DNA of 64,000 nt from Tretioscincus oriximinensis. Taxonomy: Eukaryota > Chordata > Lepidosauria > Squamata > Gymnophthalmidae. Positions 35,721 to 47,045 of this stretch are shown here, piece by piece. The DNA is taken from the NCBI GenBank assembly GCA_022410635.1, contig JAJVDF010000594.1:767733-831732 (forward strand), given 5' to 3'. The position numbers were made by a program, and so were the translations under genes. Each line of letters begins with the position of its first letter. Within the stretch, counting starts at the first letter, position 1. The notes under the pieces are model-generated. The model was not told the origin of the DNA. It made no database searches and was given only the letters and a program-made list of their open reading frames with translations.

Positions 35721-36657
35721 TGTGTATAATTATATTAATAATCCAAATGTAAAGGAACTGATGCAAAATCCAATAGAAGAATTTGAAAAAATTGTGATTA
35801 AGTGACTAAAAGGTGGCAATAGACAGGTTGGAGAAATTTATAAAGTTCTTATTAAAACTAGATACAGAAACCAAATCCTGATTAGAGCTCAGTGGGAACA
35901 AGATATACAACATCTTCAAAATATATGGCCAACGTGATTAAACAACATTCAATTAATAAAAGATAACAGATTAAAATAATTAGAAATAAAGCTCATATCC
36001 AGGTGGTATAGAACCCCTGCCCAGCTTTCATATATGATAAATATACCCCCTGTATGTTGGCATGGATGCCAGCAGATGTGCCACAGTTATCCCGAGGTAA
36101 GGAATTTTTGGCAAAGGATACTAACAATAGTACACAATATTACTCAAGTAGAAATCCCTATTAGTATAGAGACCTTATTGTGTAATTTCCTTATTTGAAT
36201 ATAAATAATAGGGATGTGTACATAATTACACAAAGTATTAGAGGTGGAGAGATAAAAATAAATGGACAGAAAACCTATGAATTGAGTTTATGATTGACTT
36301 TCTTCTATTTGATTATTTACGAGAAAANAGAATGCAGAGCATGGGCAACCATATCAGAAATCCTTGGTTGTAAAATGGTCAAAATTCATTACATATGCCT
36401 TATTTATCACAAATAATGTTTTGATAGTACAGTCTGTGTTGTTGCTTTTCACGCAGAGGAATATGACATAATTGGGTCAAATATGGCAATCATCATTGTA
36501 CCATCTAATGTATCCAAGGGGGGAGGGACGAAGGGGATGTGTACATGTTTGTCAAATTGTTGTGTGCATTGTAGAATAATGGTATTGTATGTCCTGTGGA
36601 TATTTGTGGTCATTTGTTATTTTATTTTGTGAAAATAATAAAAAATTCAAAAAAAAA
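35721..36657 (+). mobile_element. L1 LINE 3' end with poly-A tail
   Basis: The ORF2 C-terminal remnant reads IKTRYRNQILIRAQWEQDIQ near 35850-35910, then RWYRTPAQLSYM (36001-36036) and a WHGCQQMC-type Cys motif, followed by FWQRILTIV. This is the order of the L1 C-terminal region. Stops and a frame break make it dead. The 3' end has AAAATAATAAAAAATTC and a poly-A run at 36649-36658. AGTTTTAGGGCCCATTCA (35703-35720) and AGTTTTAGGACCCATCCA (36658-36675) flank it, a 16/18 match to a target duplication. Confidence 0.75.
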
Positions 36658-36663
36658 AGTTTT

Positions 36664-36957
36664 AGGACCCATCCAGACAAGGGGGTTAAATCCTGGATTT
36701 ATTTTAAATCCGGATTAACGCAATCTGATAACGCCTCTGTCCCCATGTATGTCCCAGCCTGTGTTACTGGAGCGATTATTTGTTTTGCAGCTCTGTGTGT
36801 GCAGTTCTTCTCTCCAACATCAGAAATCTCAATCCTTGCTTCTCTCTCCTCNCTGCTCTAGTGTGCAAATGCAGACAGGCTTTTTAATGGAGAAATGCAG
36901 ACGCACACCCTGGAGTTAGTGCAACTATATTCAGGATTTAAACCGTGTGGACTGCTA
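36664..36957. mobile_element. MITE with TIRs, carrying the L1 target site at its end
   Basis: The left end AGGACCCATCCAGACAAGGG continues to GGTTAAATCCTGG. The right end in reverse is TTTAGCAGTCCACACGGTTTAAATCCTG. The arms match after one short gap. The L1 inserted at the left terminus and duplicated it. No coding. Confidence 0.5.
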
Positions 36958-38405
36958 AATTTATATGAGAATGCAAGGCAGAGTCTTCATGAGGTAACTA
37001 CCACAGCAAGGATGGGAGCTGCGTGAAAATCTCATGCAGTCTATGAGATAACAGACCCTCGCACGTGATCCGAGATAACATAGAGGGTTACACGAGAAAA
37101 TTCCCCTCACCCTAGGTGCAGCCATTTTACCAGAAGTGATATCATTTTGATGTATTTGCTTCTGGAAAAATGGTGCCCGGTGTGACATCACATCCTGTCG
37201 CGCCCAGGAAGTGACTTCACAAAACTTCTGCACACACTTCTCGTGCGAGATAAACCCAGTCCTTTTCAAGCTCCTTGTCAAAGATATTCGAGCATGTAAG
37301 CTCCCATCATTGTACCATAACGCTAGGAAAACGTCATCCATATGTAGCCTTACACTTCGATAACTCCAACACCAGCTCTATTGTGTAGATTGTAACAGAT
37401 TCCTAAAANACTTAACCGAGCCGGTGGCCAACGCAACTTTTAGGAAAGGTTTCCTTTACCTTTCTTCTTTTTTACCTTTCTTCTGTGTTTTATAACCTCT
37501 GTTCTGTGTTTCACTCCTCACCCCACCCTCCGGTGTCATTTTTTAATGCTCTTGCAGGTCCCAGACTAAAAGGCCTCTCAATACAGCCATTGCTGTAATT
37601 TCACAATTAAAACAATTAGCAAGAGAAATTATTAGGTCTGTAGGGAAACTGGTTGGGCATCCTGATACTTAGAATTTCATTCACACTAACCTTTTATGGT
37701 TTTTGAATATATAATGGTACTGAGAACTGGATAGTGGTTAGAATAATTTAATAAGACACCATGTATTCAGACTTGCAAAATGTAAGCAAATTTAAAGTTG
37801 TTCTACACAATTATAAATAATCTATATCACTATTATATGAAATAAAAATGAGAAAAAAACTATGTCAAAACATTACACTTTATATGGCACCCTGGAATAA
37901 GTATTAAGAATCACTGTAAAAATGTTAACTATATGTATGACACAGTGCTGTTGTTGACACCTATAGTATAATTAGAAACTTTACTACAGATTTAACCACA
38001 GGTTTTACCAAAATAGTAGCAAAGAACAAGGAAGGAATCAATAAAAAATTATCAGATTGAANAGCAACTTATAAACTAAAATACTACAATATCTGGAATT
38101 TGTTTTGCAATTTAAATAGGCCCAAAACAATCTTGTCATTATTAAAACAAGATTAATCAAATTAATCAAATAATGCAAATTAATCAAAACATGATTTCTG
38201 TAAAGGTTAAGTGCTTTGTAGCAAGATTTTTTAGAGGCAAAGCATAGTAATCTGAATGCAGCCTCATAAAAAAGGAACCTAGCACATACCGTCCAACTGT
38301 GCACAATGCCTCTCCTCTGAAATGCATGTGATACTTTCCTGCCACCTTTGTTGTATCAATTCCATGCATGACTATAGGCTTCATAACTCTTGGTGTAAGC
38401 AAACA
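36958..38405. other. No gene seen
   Basis: A 126-codon minus-strand frame (36961-37341) has no recognisable domain. The part at 37100-37260 is GC-richer and loosely resembles 22180-22270. AATTAATCAA repeats locally near 38145-38190. Confidence 0.4.
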
Positions 38406-38409
38406 GCTT

Positions 38410-38697
38410 GGTGGTAGCTAACAGCTTGGATAGTTTCAAGACAGGACTAGACAGGTTTATGGACACCAAGGGTATAAATGGATACTAGGAGGGATTTTTG
38501 GATGTTGCCTCCGGGATGGAGCAACAGGCAGGACTCCTGAAATACCATTTGCAGGGAGTCATGAAAAGGTGCATATTTTGCTTTCCTCTGTTTGGGCTGC
38601 CTAGGTGCATCTGGTGGACCTCTGTGTGACACAGAATGCTGGATTTGATGGGCTGTGGCCTGATCCAGTATGGCTCTTCTTATGTTCTTATGTTCTA
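38410..38697 (+). mobile_element. LINE 3'-end fragment (CR1/L3-type)
   Basis: Runs from GTGGTAGCTAACAGCTTGG through the full 3' UTR to two TTCTTATG octamers. It is very close in sequence to the right ends at 35.1 and 63.5 kb, so the family was active fairly recently. Confidence 0.9.
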
Positions 38698-38933
38698 AGA
38701 TGCTTGTTCATACTTTGTGCATAAAAGGCATGCCTGTTAATACCAGTTATGGGCTTTCTCTACAAGGGCAGCTTCTACTCTTTCTTTTGATGTTAGTTCG
38801 AAAACATTTGAGAGAGAGGTCCTTGCAAATTGCACTGATTGGTNAACAGATGACTGTATCAGTTCTTCTTAAGCAGATCTTACAACACTTCGTAAATTGA
38901 TTGTGTAATAGCATATATTTATCATTAATTATA

Positions 38934-39015
38934 TATGCTGCTCAAAACAATTAAGGGAACATTTAGTGTTACACTGTTATGTTAAAGTATTCCCTTAATT
39001 GTTTTGAGCACTATA
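38934..39015. mobile_element. Tc1-like palindromic MITE, copy 2
   Basis: TATGCTGCTCAAAACAATTA and its complement (CTTAATTGTTTTGAGCACTATA) form the arms. Same family as 31.42 and 46.96 kb. Confidence 0.85.
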
Positions 39016-39144
39016 GTTCATTCAGTAGCNGCTGGCCTCTGGGTTCGTGGGGTTTGGTAGACACTCAGAGATTAAAATCAATTATAAAATCTCCTTTCAT
39101 AGAGGAGCTGCCAACAAATCAAAAAGCTCCAGGCAGCTTTTTTA

Positions 39145-39178
39145 ATTGGCAAAAGGGGTTGCCAATCTCTGAACCAAT
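39145..39178 (+). promoter_or_regulatory. Cluster of three CCAAT boxes
   Basis: ATTGG at 39145-39149 (inverted), CCAAT at 39162-39166 and CCAAT at 39174-39178 (in AACCAATGGGAGGG), followed by GGAGGGGCC. Such clusters bind NF-Y in TATA-less promoters. The sequence is GC-richer than its surroundings. Confidence 0.35.
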
Positions 39179-39199
39179 GGGAGGGCTGCCTAGGAGGGG

Positions 39200-39271
39200 C
39201 CACAGTCTCTCAGTTTCCGTAGAGGTGCCATTTTGTATTGACATTCAACTTACAGACTGAGAGAGAGTCCG
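39200..39271 (+). ncRNA. Candidate non-coding first exon ending at a consensus splice donor
   Basis: Downstream of the CCAAT cluster, the text reaches GAGAGAGAGTCCG followed by GTAAGT (39272-39277), a perfect 5' splice site. The exon start is a guess, some 25-60 bases after the last CCAAT. No long frame is present, so it would be a 5' UTR or lncRNA exon. A GTGCCATTTTGT block (39226-39237) resembles a YY1 site. I could not find an acceptor. An LTR or other repeat origin is possible. Confidence 0.25.
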
Positions 39272-39279
39272 GTAAGTGC

Positions 39280-40610
39280 TTGAATGTGCCTTCTTCCAGC
39301 CCTTTTCTTAACTTTGCCCCAAACTGCACCAGCTGCCACTGAGTTCATTTCCTTTAAAGCAGTTAACTAGGGGAGTATGAAAAAGTCATTTCTTATAAGA
39401 ATAAGAAACAGAACTGAAGCAATTTCTGCTTTTTGTTCCTTTAACATAATCTTGGAGGGCAATGAATCCCAACCATCAGCACGATGAATGTTCTATAAAG
39501 CTCAATCCATTTCCCCAATGCAAATTTAACTAGTTTTCCCCCCTTTCTTTCTTCCTAAATACTGCATAACAGTAGTAAGTTCAATTCTCTCAGCACTGCG
39601 ATTTTGCTTCCCCATTTCATTAAGTTCCCTGCCTCTCACACTATCAATTAAGCTCTCATGAAGCATCACCACTGCAAAAAACATGTAAATATTTTACAGC
39701 TCTGGCTGCAGTCCTTTCCCAAGAGCCTGTGGAGTAAGTGCCTGTGGCAATTCAGCATAACATGTTTGGCCATGTTGGTTTCTCAGTGGCGGCAATATCA
39801 GCACTGTGATCAGATATTTTAAGTCAAGGCCTTCTGATATTTTATTTTTCATATTTAAGAAACTGATATTTTTGCTAGAAATAGTTATTTAGAACCTTGA
39901 GAAATAAGGAATGCAAAAATCATCAAACTTTGTTATATGACAATGGTGCACCATGGAACCTGAAGGACCTAGGGAAAATACTATGCTTCATCCTTGCAAG
40001 TGTTTCAAGCATACTCCTGATGCTTGTCTTCAGATTATGTTGTCCTTTCCAGTTCTTCTCCAGTGGCTGAGTTTCCTACCTGTTACATAGTTGATTCTCC
40101 TATTTTCTGTCTATTCGTGGCCATATGGACAGTCTGTATTTGTGCAAACAATCATTGTCTCTATAAATTTCTGACTTCTAGTTTAAATATTGTACTAGGC
40201 CTCTCTATTCCTCTTCCTCTTCTGGATTTTAATTATCAATTAATAGTGAAATACAAAGACATGCACAAGCTGATTCTAGTAAATGAGTGTGACATGTTTA
40301 AAATTAGTCCTCTAAGCTTGCAAGTGAACCAAACTAACTTAAAACTTAAAGCTCACCTTCTTAAGGAACGATACCTCAAACAAATTTCTCAGGCTGACGA
40401 CTAGCTCATATGTCCCTTCTTCCTCCTCAGCTAAATTTTATTTCTTGTTTCATTACATTGCTGTGTCCCAGTTTTGGCCCAAGTCTACCTATTGGCTCAG
40501 CTTTCTGTTGCCTGACATAAATTTGTGAATATAACTTGTGAACTGTGACATAAACTTGTGAACTGTATGCTTGCTTTGCTTTCTGGTCTGGCTTTCTAAG
40601 GTTGGACAAT
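39280..40610. other. No gene seen
   Basis: A 126-codon frame at 40024-40404 has no recognisable domain. It includes a hydrophobic middle part but no conserved motif, and I consider it chance. Confidence 0.4.
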
Positions 40611-40862
40611 GTTATTATTTATTTATTTATTTGCACTTATATTCTGCCCTACACCCAAAGGCCAACCAAAGGACAGCACACATAGCTTTTGTTGCTTTCT
40701 CCACAACAGACACCCTGTGAAGTAGGGGGGCTGAGAGAGTTCTAAAGAACTNTGACTGGCCCAAGGTCACCCAGCTGGCTTTCATGGAGGAGTGGGGAAT
40801 NGAACAGGGAGACTACCAGATAAGAGTCCAACAGCCTAACCACTCCACCAAACTGACTCAGA
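40611..40862 (-). mobile_element. tRNA-derived SINE, minus strand (first family)
   Basis: Minus-strand order: the tRNA-like head CAGTTTGGTGGAGTGGTTAG, then the B box near CTGTTCNATTCCCC, the body with CTCTCAGCCCCCCTACTTCA and the tail GGGCAGAATATAAGTGC with (AAAT)n. Two Ns fall inside. Confidence 0.85.
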
Positions 40863-42130
40863 TGTTAACTTCCAGCAGACAGTGCTGCTGGCATAGTTCA
40901 ACAAGGCCTCAATTGCAATTATCACACTAGAGATATTCTTGGAAGCAGAACTACACATCTGTAACAAGGCCAGCTGGAAGAACCTATGGTACAGTTTCAT
41001 AAGGTCAGGCTAGGAATGTGTCCATGTTGCCAGAAAACAATTGTTTCCAACACCGAGGTGGCAGTAGGTAATTCCAGAATGTCCAAAGTGTGTCAAAGTG
41101 AGGAAGAAGCAATGCAAGGGAAGAAAGGGAAAGTTACAGTAAAAAGGGGTGGGAGGGTCCAACTGGATAGGACAGTAACTGTTCATATACTTACAACCAA
41201 AAGGTCAATAATGATGGCAAACAGGCTGGGAATAACTATGCACAGGTACGATTTTTAAAACATTTTCATAAATGTTTTGGGCAATTCAAAAAGTTCATTT
41301 CAGTAGGCTTGTTACTGCTTCCAAAGGAAACAGTTGAACTGCCAACCTACAAAGGGAGGGGAGAGAAATCCTATTCCTTCTGTCCATAGACATGGGATTT
41401 CTTCCCCCTTTCTCTGTGTCTTACTTGACTTCTATATCTTGCAACTAGATAATGCGTTTGCTTCTTATACCCTTTAATGTCTTTTTCCCTGCGACTGCAC
41501 ATCATTAAAATACATGGAATAAGCAGCAAAAAATCAGTAAGTTTAAAAAGTGTTCGGTAATGGATGACAGGGTATGCCCATAAGATAAGAGTCTCATTTC
41601 TTTGAGACTGCAGTTGCATAAAAGAAATAATAACTTCAAAATAAGCACTGGTAATAAAACAGAACTCATGGCTTGTAAAATAAAACGAATGACAGAATGA
41701 TTAATAAGCCTAAACTAATAGACTTGTTATTATAAACTGTAATAGTTTTCTCTGAAACTGTCTTTTTTAAAAGAACTTTAATAACTGCATCATTACAGTT
41801 AGTCATATTACTATAGGATTGCTCCATTTCCAATAATATGTAAATTCCAATCTTATTTAGGTATCGCAGTTCTTTAATATATTCAGTATGTTTTTTGCTG
41901 TCCCAAAGTCTGTTTTAGTGGAATATGAATTGGAACGATTTGACACTTTCCAACATATAAAATCTTCATCTTTATGGTTAAAATATTGAAGAATATTTAA
42001 TATGTTAANTTTGAAGTTTTAGATATATATAAANGTTATTTTTAGTATATAGTTAAATTGCTTTTGAGTACTAAATTTACTTACCAGTATTGATGAAGCC
42101 AAACTCTAGCTTTGATAGGACAGAATCTTG
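40863..42130. other. No gene seen
   Basis: Nothing recognised. The region is strongly AT-rich from 41640. Confidence 0.5.
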
Positions 42131-42139
42131 AGGTCTACG

Positions 42140-42247
42140 ATCTTGAGGTCATCTTTCTGGGATGGTTTAATGAATCCTGCATCGAGCAGGGGGTTGGACT
42201 CGATGACCCTGGAGGTCCCTTCCAACTCTATGATTCTATGATTCTAC
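42140..42247 (+). mobile_element. Classical CR1 LINE 3' end (ATTCTATG octamers)
   Basis: GGGGGTTGGACTCGATGACC, GGAGGTCCCTTCCAACTCTA and two tandem ATGATTCT octamers are the textbook CR1 terminus. It is a different subfamily from the TTCTTATG-ended copies in this window. Confidence 0.9.
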
Positions 42248-45200
42248 TTCCCAGATGGCATATACTGCATTTTGTAGGGAGGGAAGTGTAATGAATCAGC
42301 TGGATCCTAAAGCATATGTCCTTTGACCTGTGCTCCAGCCATGAACATTTTTGGTCTCTACATGCAGCAGGTAAACCCTTTCCTTCCCTATGTATTGTAA
42401 CAGATCCCATTAGGCCTACAGTTCCCAGTAAGCGCCTTTTCTCTTCTGTCTTTAGCTGGTTCACCCTTTTATTGTCAGGCCAATGATTATGAAAAGAAAA
42501 AAAGCCTTTTTTAAAATTTAAAATCAGGATTTGAGGTTGCTAGGAGGAAGTTAATCAAAAGTGCTGTATTTTTATGCCTGAATTCAAGAAAAACAGTGAA
42601 GTAGGGCTGGAACTCTCAGAAACTCTCAAAGTTCTGTTTATATTACTCTGTCATGATGAGGTGACAACACATCACGCTATAAAATCAGCAAAAAAGGATT
42701 AGGAAAAAAAAACACATAATATTGGAGCTTCCCAAAGCTTTCACTGCTGACTCCTCACAATTAGGTGAGGCAAATCACCCATAATCACTCTATAATAGAA
42801 TGAAGAAAACCATGTCCGGAGCATAATAAAGGAGCAGAAGGAAAACAGGACTATTGAAAGAAATATGAGTCTCAGCTTTCAAAAGGCAATACCATAACAT
42901 TGCTTCAAATAGCCTAAAAAGAAAGTATGACAAAACAAGAGGGGTATTAATACGATACTGAAGTGGGAGAGAAATTTGTAAAGTAGCCTACACATCCTTG
43001 TTGTTGTTTTCTAATATCATTGACTTATGGAGGACTCCTGCATGGGAACTTCCATAGGCAATTCTAGTCAATTTCTTGAAAGAAATTTAGAAGTGTGTAG
43101 TTTGCAGGCTGCTTGCATTACCACTGGACAGCACCTCCATTATCAAACTCACCCTTATCCACAGCCAAAGGGCAGATCGGAAGGAGGGGAAAAGACAAAC
43201 TAAGCAAACAGAAGATACAAAACAGTGCATTTGAGAGAGTGATTTAGTCAACTAGTTTAAATTTACAAATGTGATTGTACTTTTTCTAGTGTGCCGACTG
43301 TTTTGGACAAGATTTTTGAAGGCAGAAACATTTAAAACAATATGAAAGATGCAGATAACCAAATGGTCACAACTGGAACAATGTTATTGTTGGTTGGAAA
43401 AGCTTTATTGCTTTGTCTATAAATCATCGGGAGAATCATTTCTAGAAGTGATTATTTATTCTACCAAGGAATAATACTTCCGATTAATGTTTTGGAATGC
43501 ATCCATTTGTTGTTTGTTGTTGTGGTTGTTGTTATTGTTATTGAGAATGTTATTGTTTTCAGTTTCTCTCTGTTTTACATTGCTTAATATCTGCTTTTGC
43601 AACAGAGATTTTAAAAAGAAATATTGCTGGAGCTCACTAATTAATTTATTGTTGGTTTTCTGCAGCTGTACTGCCAAGGCACAATATATGTAACAAATTT
43701 TATATAACTTTTATGTATATATATCTTGCAGAAGCAGACAGCCATGAATTTAAGGTTCTTGACAAATTTATTTCCTATTAATGTATAATCATTGATAAAA
43801 AGCGTAATTATACAGCTCCTAATTACTGTAAAAACATTTCAACATGCACATCTTTGCCAATTAAAACTGGTGGCTTTATTAATAATTATTTAAGACAGTT
43901 TGATACGCGGTGGCTTCATAAATATTTCTTATAGCTCTTAATGGTGTTTTTATCATTTNTGCTGATGAAAAAGGCTCTTCAGCAGGCTTAACTTTTAATA
44001 TATATTTTTTTTATTTAGTTTTTACAAAAGTTGTAGAAATAAAATGTCTATCCTGATCCTAAGGGAATATTTCTCAAGTTTGGTACTAGAATCAACTGAG
44101 TTATGATAGCAGTTATTTACGTGGATATTTCTATNGCTACCTATAGGGATTTTATCGAAAGTAGCCTAGTATTGAAACGGCTTAAATACAAAAGACCTGG
44201 CAGCTCCGCAGAATCTGCTATTTCACATTCCAAGGATTCTTTAAAGATAGCTGGAAGAAGCATCTGCATAGCACCAAGGTGTTTGTTCCTCATGGAATAC
44301 ATGACATGGAGACGTTCACTAATGCCAAGTATAGGAGGGCCACGTGGAGAGACAACAATCTGCTTTCTCTTCCGTTATTCACTGGAAGCGACGAAGATTT
44401 GAAGATTACCCCACCCACTTTGAGTCTTTATATAAAACTCATCTCCCCACCATTAAAAAATTAGTTGACTCTTCTCTCTCACACATGGAAGGGTTGCTGA
44501 ATCCATCAAGATAAAAACCCCTGTCTCTGTCTCTTTCTTTTGTTTGACTACATCAGTCTCTCCATGCAGATGGAAGCATAACTCAGCATTAGGAGAAAGA
44601 GTCTATAGGGACATTTTGCATTAAAACATACAACGCTCTCTAGAGTGTTGGTACGACCTGAAGTTTTCCCCCTCATTTTAATGTTGATGAATGGTTCCGT
44701 CTTTTTGCAATCCCATAGTTACCCCTGTACAGTTCTCTAGCATAGATACAGAAGTTGTTTGCCATTCTCTCTGCATTGGGCTATAACCATTGGGTTTACT
44801 CCAAGATCTTTACCTAAAACNGCCATAATAAATCACTTCCAGATCTTTGTTGAGGTTTTGTATTTGATTTGTCCATGTAATCACCAAACACTGAGATTTT
44901 AGGTTCAAATTTACTCAGGAGCATGCTGTAAANTGAACAAATTTATACTTAGACTGGAACAAATTTTTCGTTCACTTTTCTGCTGCTCCCTGAAGCCCAA
45001 GCACAAAGGCAAGCTGTGCTGAACAGTATGACTAGACCAGAAGAGGTATCCAGACCCCCATCAGCGCATCAAGGACTTGATGTTCTAATTGTGATCTGAA
45101 TGTAAACTTTTAGAGTTCAACCAAAGTCCAATTTATAACATTACTTCTTGTTTCTGTGAAAAGACAAAGGGAAATATTTGGTTCTCATAAAAACAAAGAA

Positions 45201-46233
45201 CTTATCTTTGGACTTAAGGAGAATCAGTAAGAAAGAAGATTGAAGACAGACAAGAAGTGCACCAAACTATGCCAAAGGATAACACAGGTTCCTCGACATT
45301 CTGCATGCTTATGTGATGCAATGAAAAAANAAAGCTGTCTTGAGAAAGCAAAAATTGCAAACAAATCTCCTAGCAAAGGAATACTTGTAGCAGGGAAAGA
45401 AAGTGCATCTGTTGCTGATTGGGGATAGCGTTTGACCTACATCAATCTAGGCATGTGCAATGACTTATTCTTAAATATTTGAGAGTCGCATGTCTTCATT
45501 TGAAAACTCTAGTGTGTGCAGCATCTAGCTTGCATTTTGTAACCTCTAGTCTGAGGGGGACCATATGACATTTGCAGTCACCAGGGAATTGCAGAAACAT
45601 CCATTGACATGTTGCTATTTGCTGAGCAATCCATTACACATCTTTATGGCATCATCAATGCAGAGCCCAGCAAACTTCTCAGCTCTGGGGAAACTGAAGC
45701 TGCTTCTGGTAAACTGAAAATGGTCTAGAGCTTTCATTCTGATTTTCATTGCAGTAAAGGGTATATTGAAGATTAAAATTATTCATATTTTAGAGCTATT
45801 CAAGCATGCAAACCTTTGGCCTTATCTACATAATATTGTCATTATATCCTTCTCAAATAGCCCAACCATACTTTTTTTAGCACAACTGATGCTTCTAAAT
45901 TATTAATTTGAATGTTTTTGGATTCCAACNTACTGGGAAAGGGCTAAGAATACAAATATCTTGTTTCCTTCACTTCGTCATTAGACTAAAGTCTTAAAAG
46001 GTTTCCCTAGATTGTACACACTTAGAAATGTAATTTTGATGTGGTTTACAGATAATACCGGTAATTGTTTTTTTTAGTTGTTTCCTTTGTGACTGTTACA
46101 TGACTCTTTGCAAATAAAATTTGAATAACATGAGTGCAGTTTGCACCTCAAATTCAGCTAAAATTATAGATATTTATTGCAAGCAATTAGCCACATTGGC
46201 CTCTGTTTTTAATAAGATAACTGGGTTTTTATT
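42248..46233. other. No gene seen; one unexplained stretch
   Basis: Mostly AT-rich unique-looking DNA. A (GTT)n-like run lies at 43507-43545. The stretch 44160-44470 has less biased composition and two overlapping open frames (see findings), but I recognise no family. Confidence 0.4.
46221..46233. repeat. 13-bp target-site duplication, left copy
   Basis: CTGGGTTTTTATT, identical to 46417-46429. It flanks Penelope-like copy B. Confidence 0.8.
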
Positions 46234-46416
46234 TCAGAGAAATAGCCATGTTAGTCCAGTAGAAAGTCCAGCAAAAGGGCTAGTAGCCCTTTGAGACTAA
46301 CAGGAGAAAAGTGGGTGGCATAAGCTTTCGTAGCATCTGAAGAAGTAGATGTGTCTACGAAAGCTTATGCCACTTACTTTTCTCCTATTGATCTCAGAGA
46401 GCTACTAGCCCCTTTG
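46234..46416. mobile_element. Penelope-like fold-back insertion, copy B
   Basis: It begins TCAGAGAAATAGCCATGTTA and ends in CTACTAGCCCCTTTG. The left arm runs to GGCATAAGCTTTCGTAG (46317-46333) and the right arm turns back as a near complement. Thus two terminal units face each other, the left one cut inside the hammerhead-like motif. Perfect 13-bp repeats flank it. Same family as 34.25 kb but without the coding piece. Confidence 0.55.
46337..46370 (+). ncRNA. Hammerhead-ribozyme-like core (copy B)
   Basis: CTGAAGA (46337-46343), an extra A, the stem GTAGA-TGTG-TCTAC, GAAA (46359-46362), then GC-TTAT-GC. The next base is C instead of the U expected at 16.1. One end of the stem has lost a pair compared with copy A. 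Confidence 0.4.
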
Positions 46417-46963
46417 CTGGGTTTTTATTGTTAACTGCCTTGAGACCCTCGGGTATAACTAAATAAGAGGTAGTGTTATCTATGAGGTCCCTTGCTAGAA
46501 ATTCATAGATTCAATTGTGAAGGCCCAAAATACAGATGTTGGTCATTCAAAACAGGACAAACTTTTTTCCAGATGGAGGTACGTGTTTCTCTAATAAATT
46601 GATAACACTGTTGTTTTCTTCAGCCATTTTTATTCAGCATTTTGACTCTGGAAGTTTTGAGCGAATTTTTATCAAAAATTGTCAGCAGTTATGGGAACAT
46701 TTGGTAAGTAATTGTTTATACAATAATATTATGGTAAATATTGCTCTGATGGAAAGGCATTATCTTAACTATTAAATAGTATCATTCTTAATATTCAATA
46801 ATTGCTTGTATTTTCTGAAATGGATTAATAATTAATTACAGGTTTTTATGTAAAATAAGTTACTGTTTTTTAAAACTCTGTTACACGTAAAAAAAGGGAG
46901 TTTTTCCAAGATATAAGTTACCAAGGGACAGTAATCTATGATAAGGACACTATCATAAGTTAA

Positions 46964-47045
46964 TATACTGCTCAAAACAATTAAGGGAACACTTTAACGT
47001 ACACTGTTATGTTAAAGTGTTCCCTTAGTTGTTTTTAGCAGTATA
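46964..47045. mobile_element. Tc1-like palindromic MITE, copy 3
   Basis: TATACTGCTCAAAACAATTA ... TAGTTGTTTTTAGCAGTATA. The arms have two mismatches, so it is slightly older than copies 1 and 2. Confidence 0.85.

Noticed and set aside
36961..37341. 126-codon minus-strand frame
   Set aside because: No motif recognised; overlaps a likely old repeat.
40024..40404. 126-codon plus-strand frame with hydrophobic middle
   Set aside because: No recognisable family; length is within chance for this much sequence.
43456..43693. Asn-rich and Leu-rich frames on both strands
   Set aside because: Produced by a GTT/AAC triplet run near 43500-43545.
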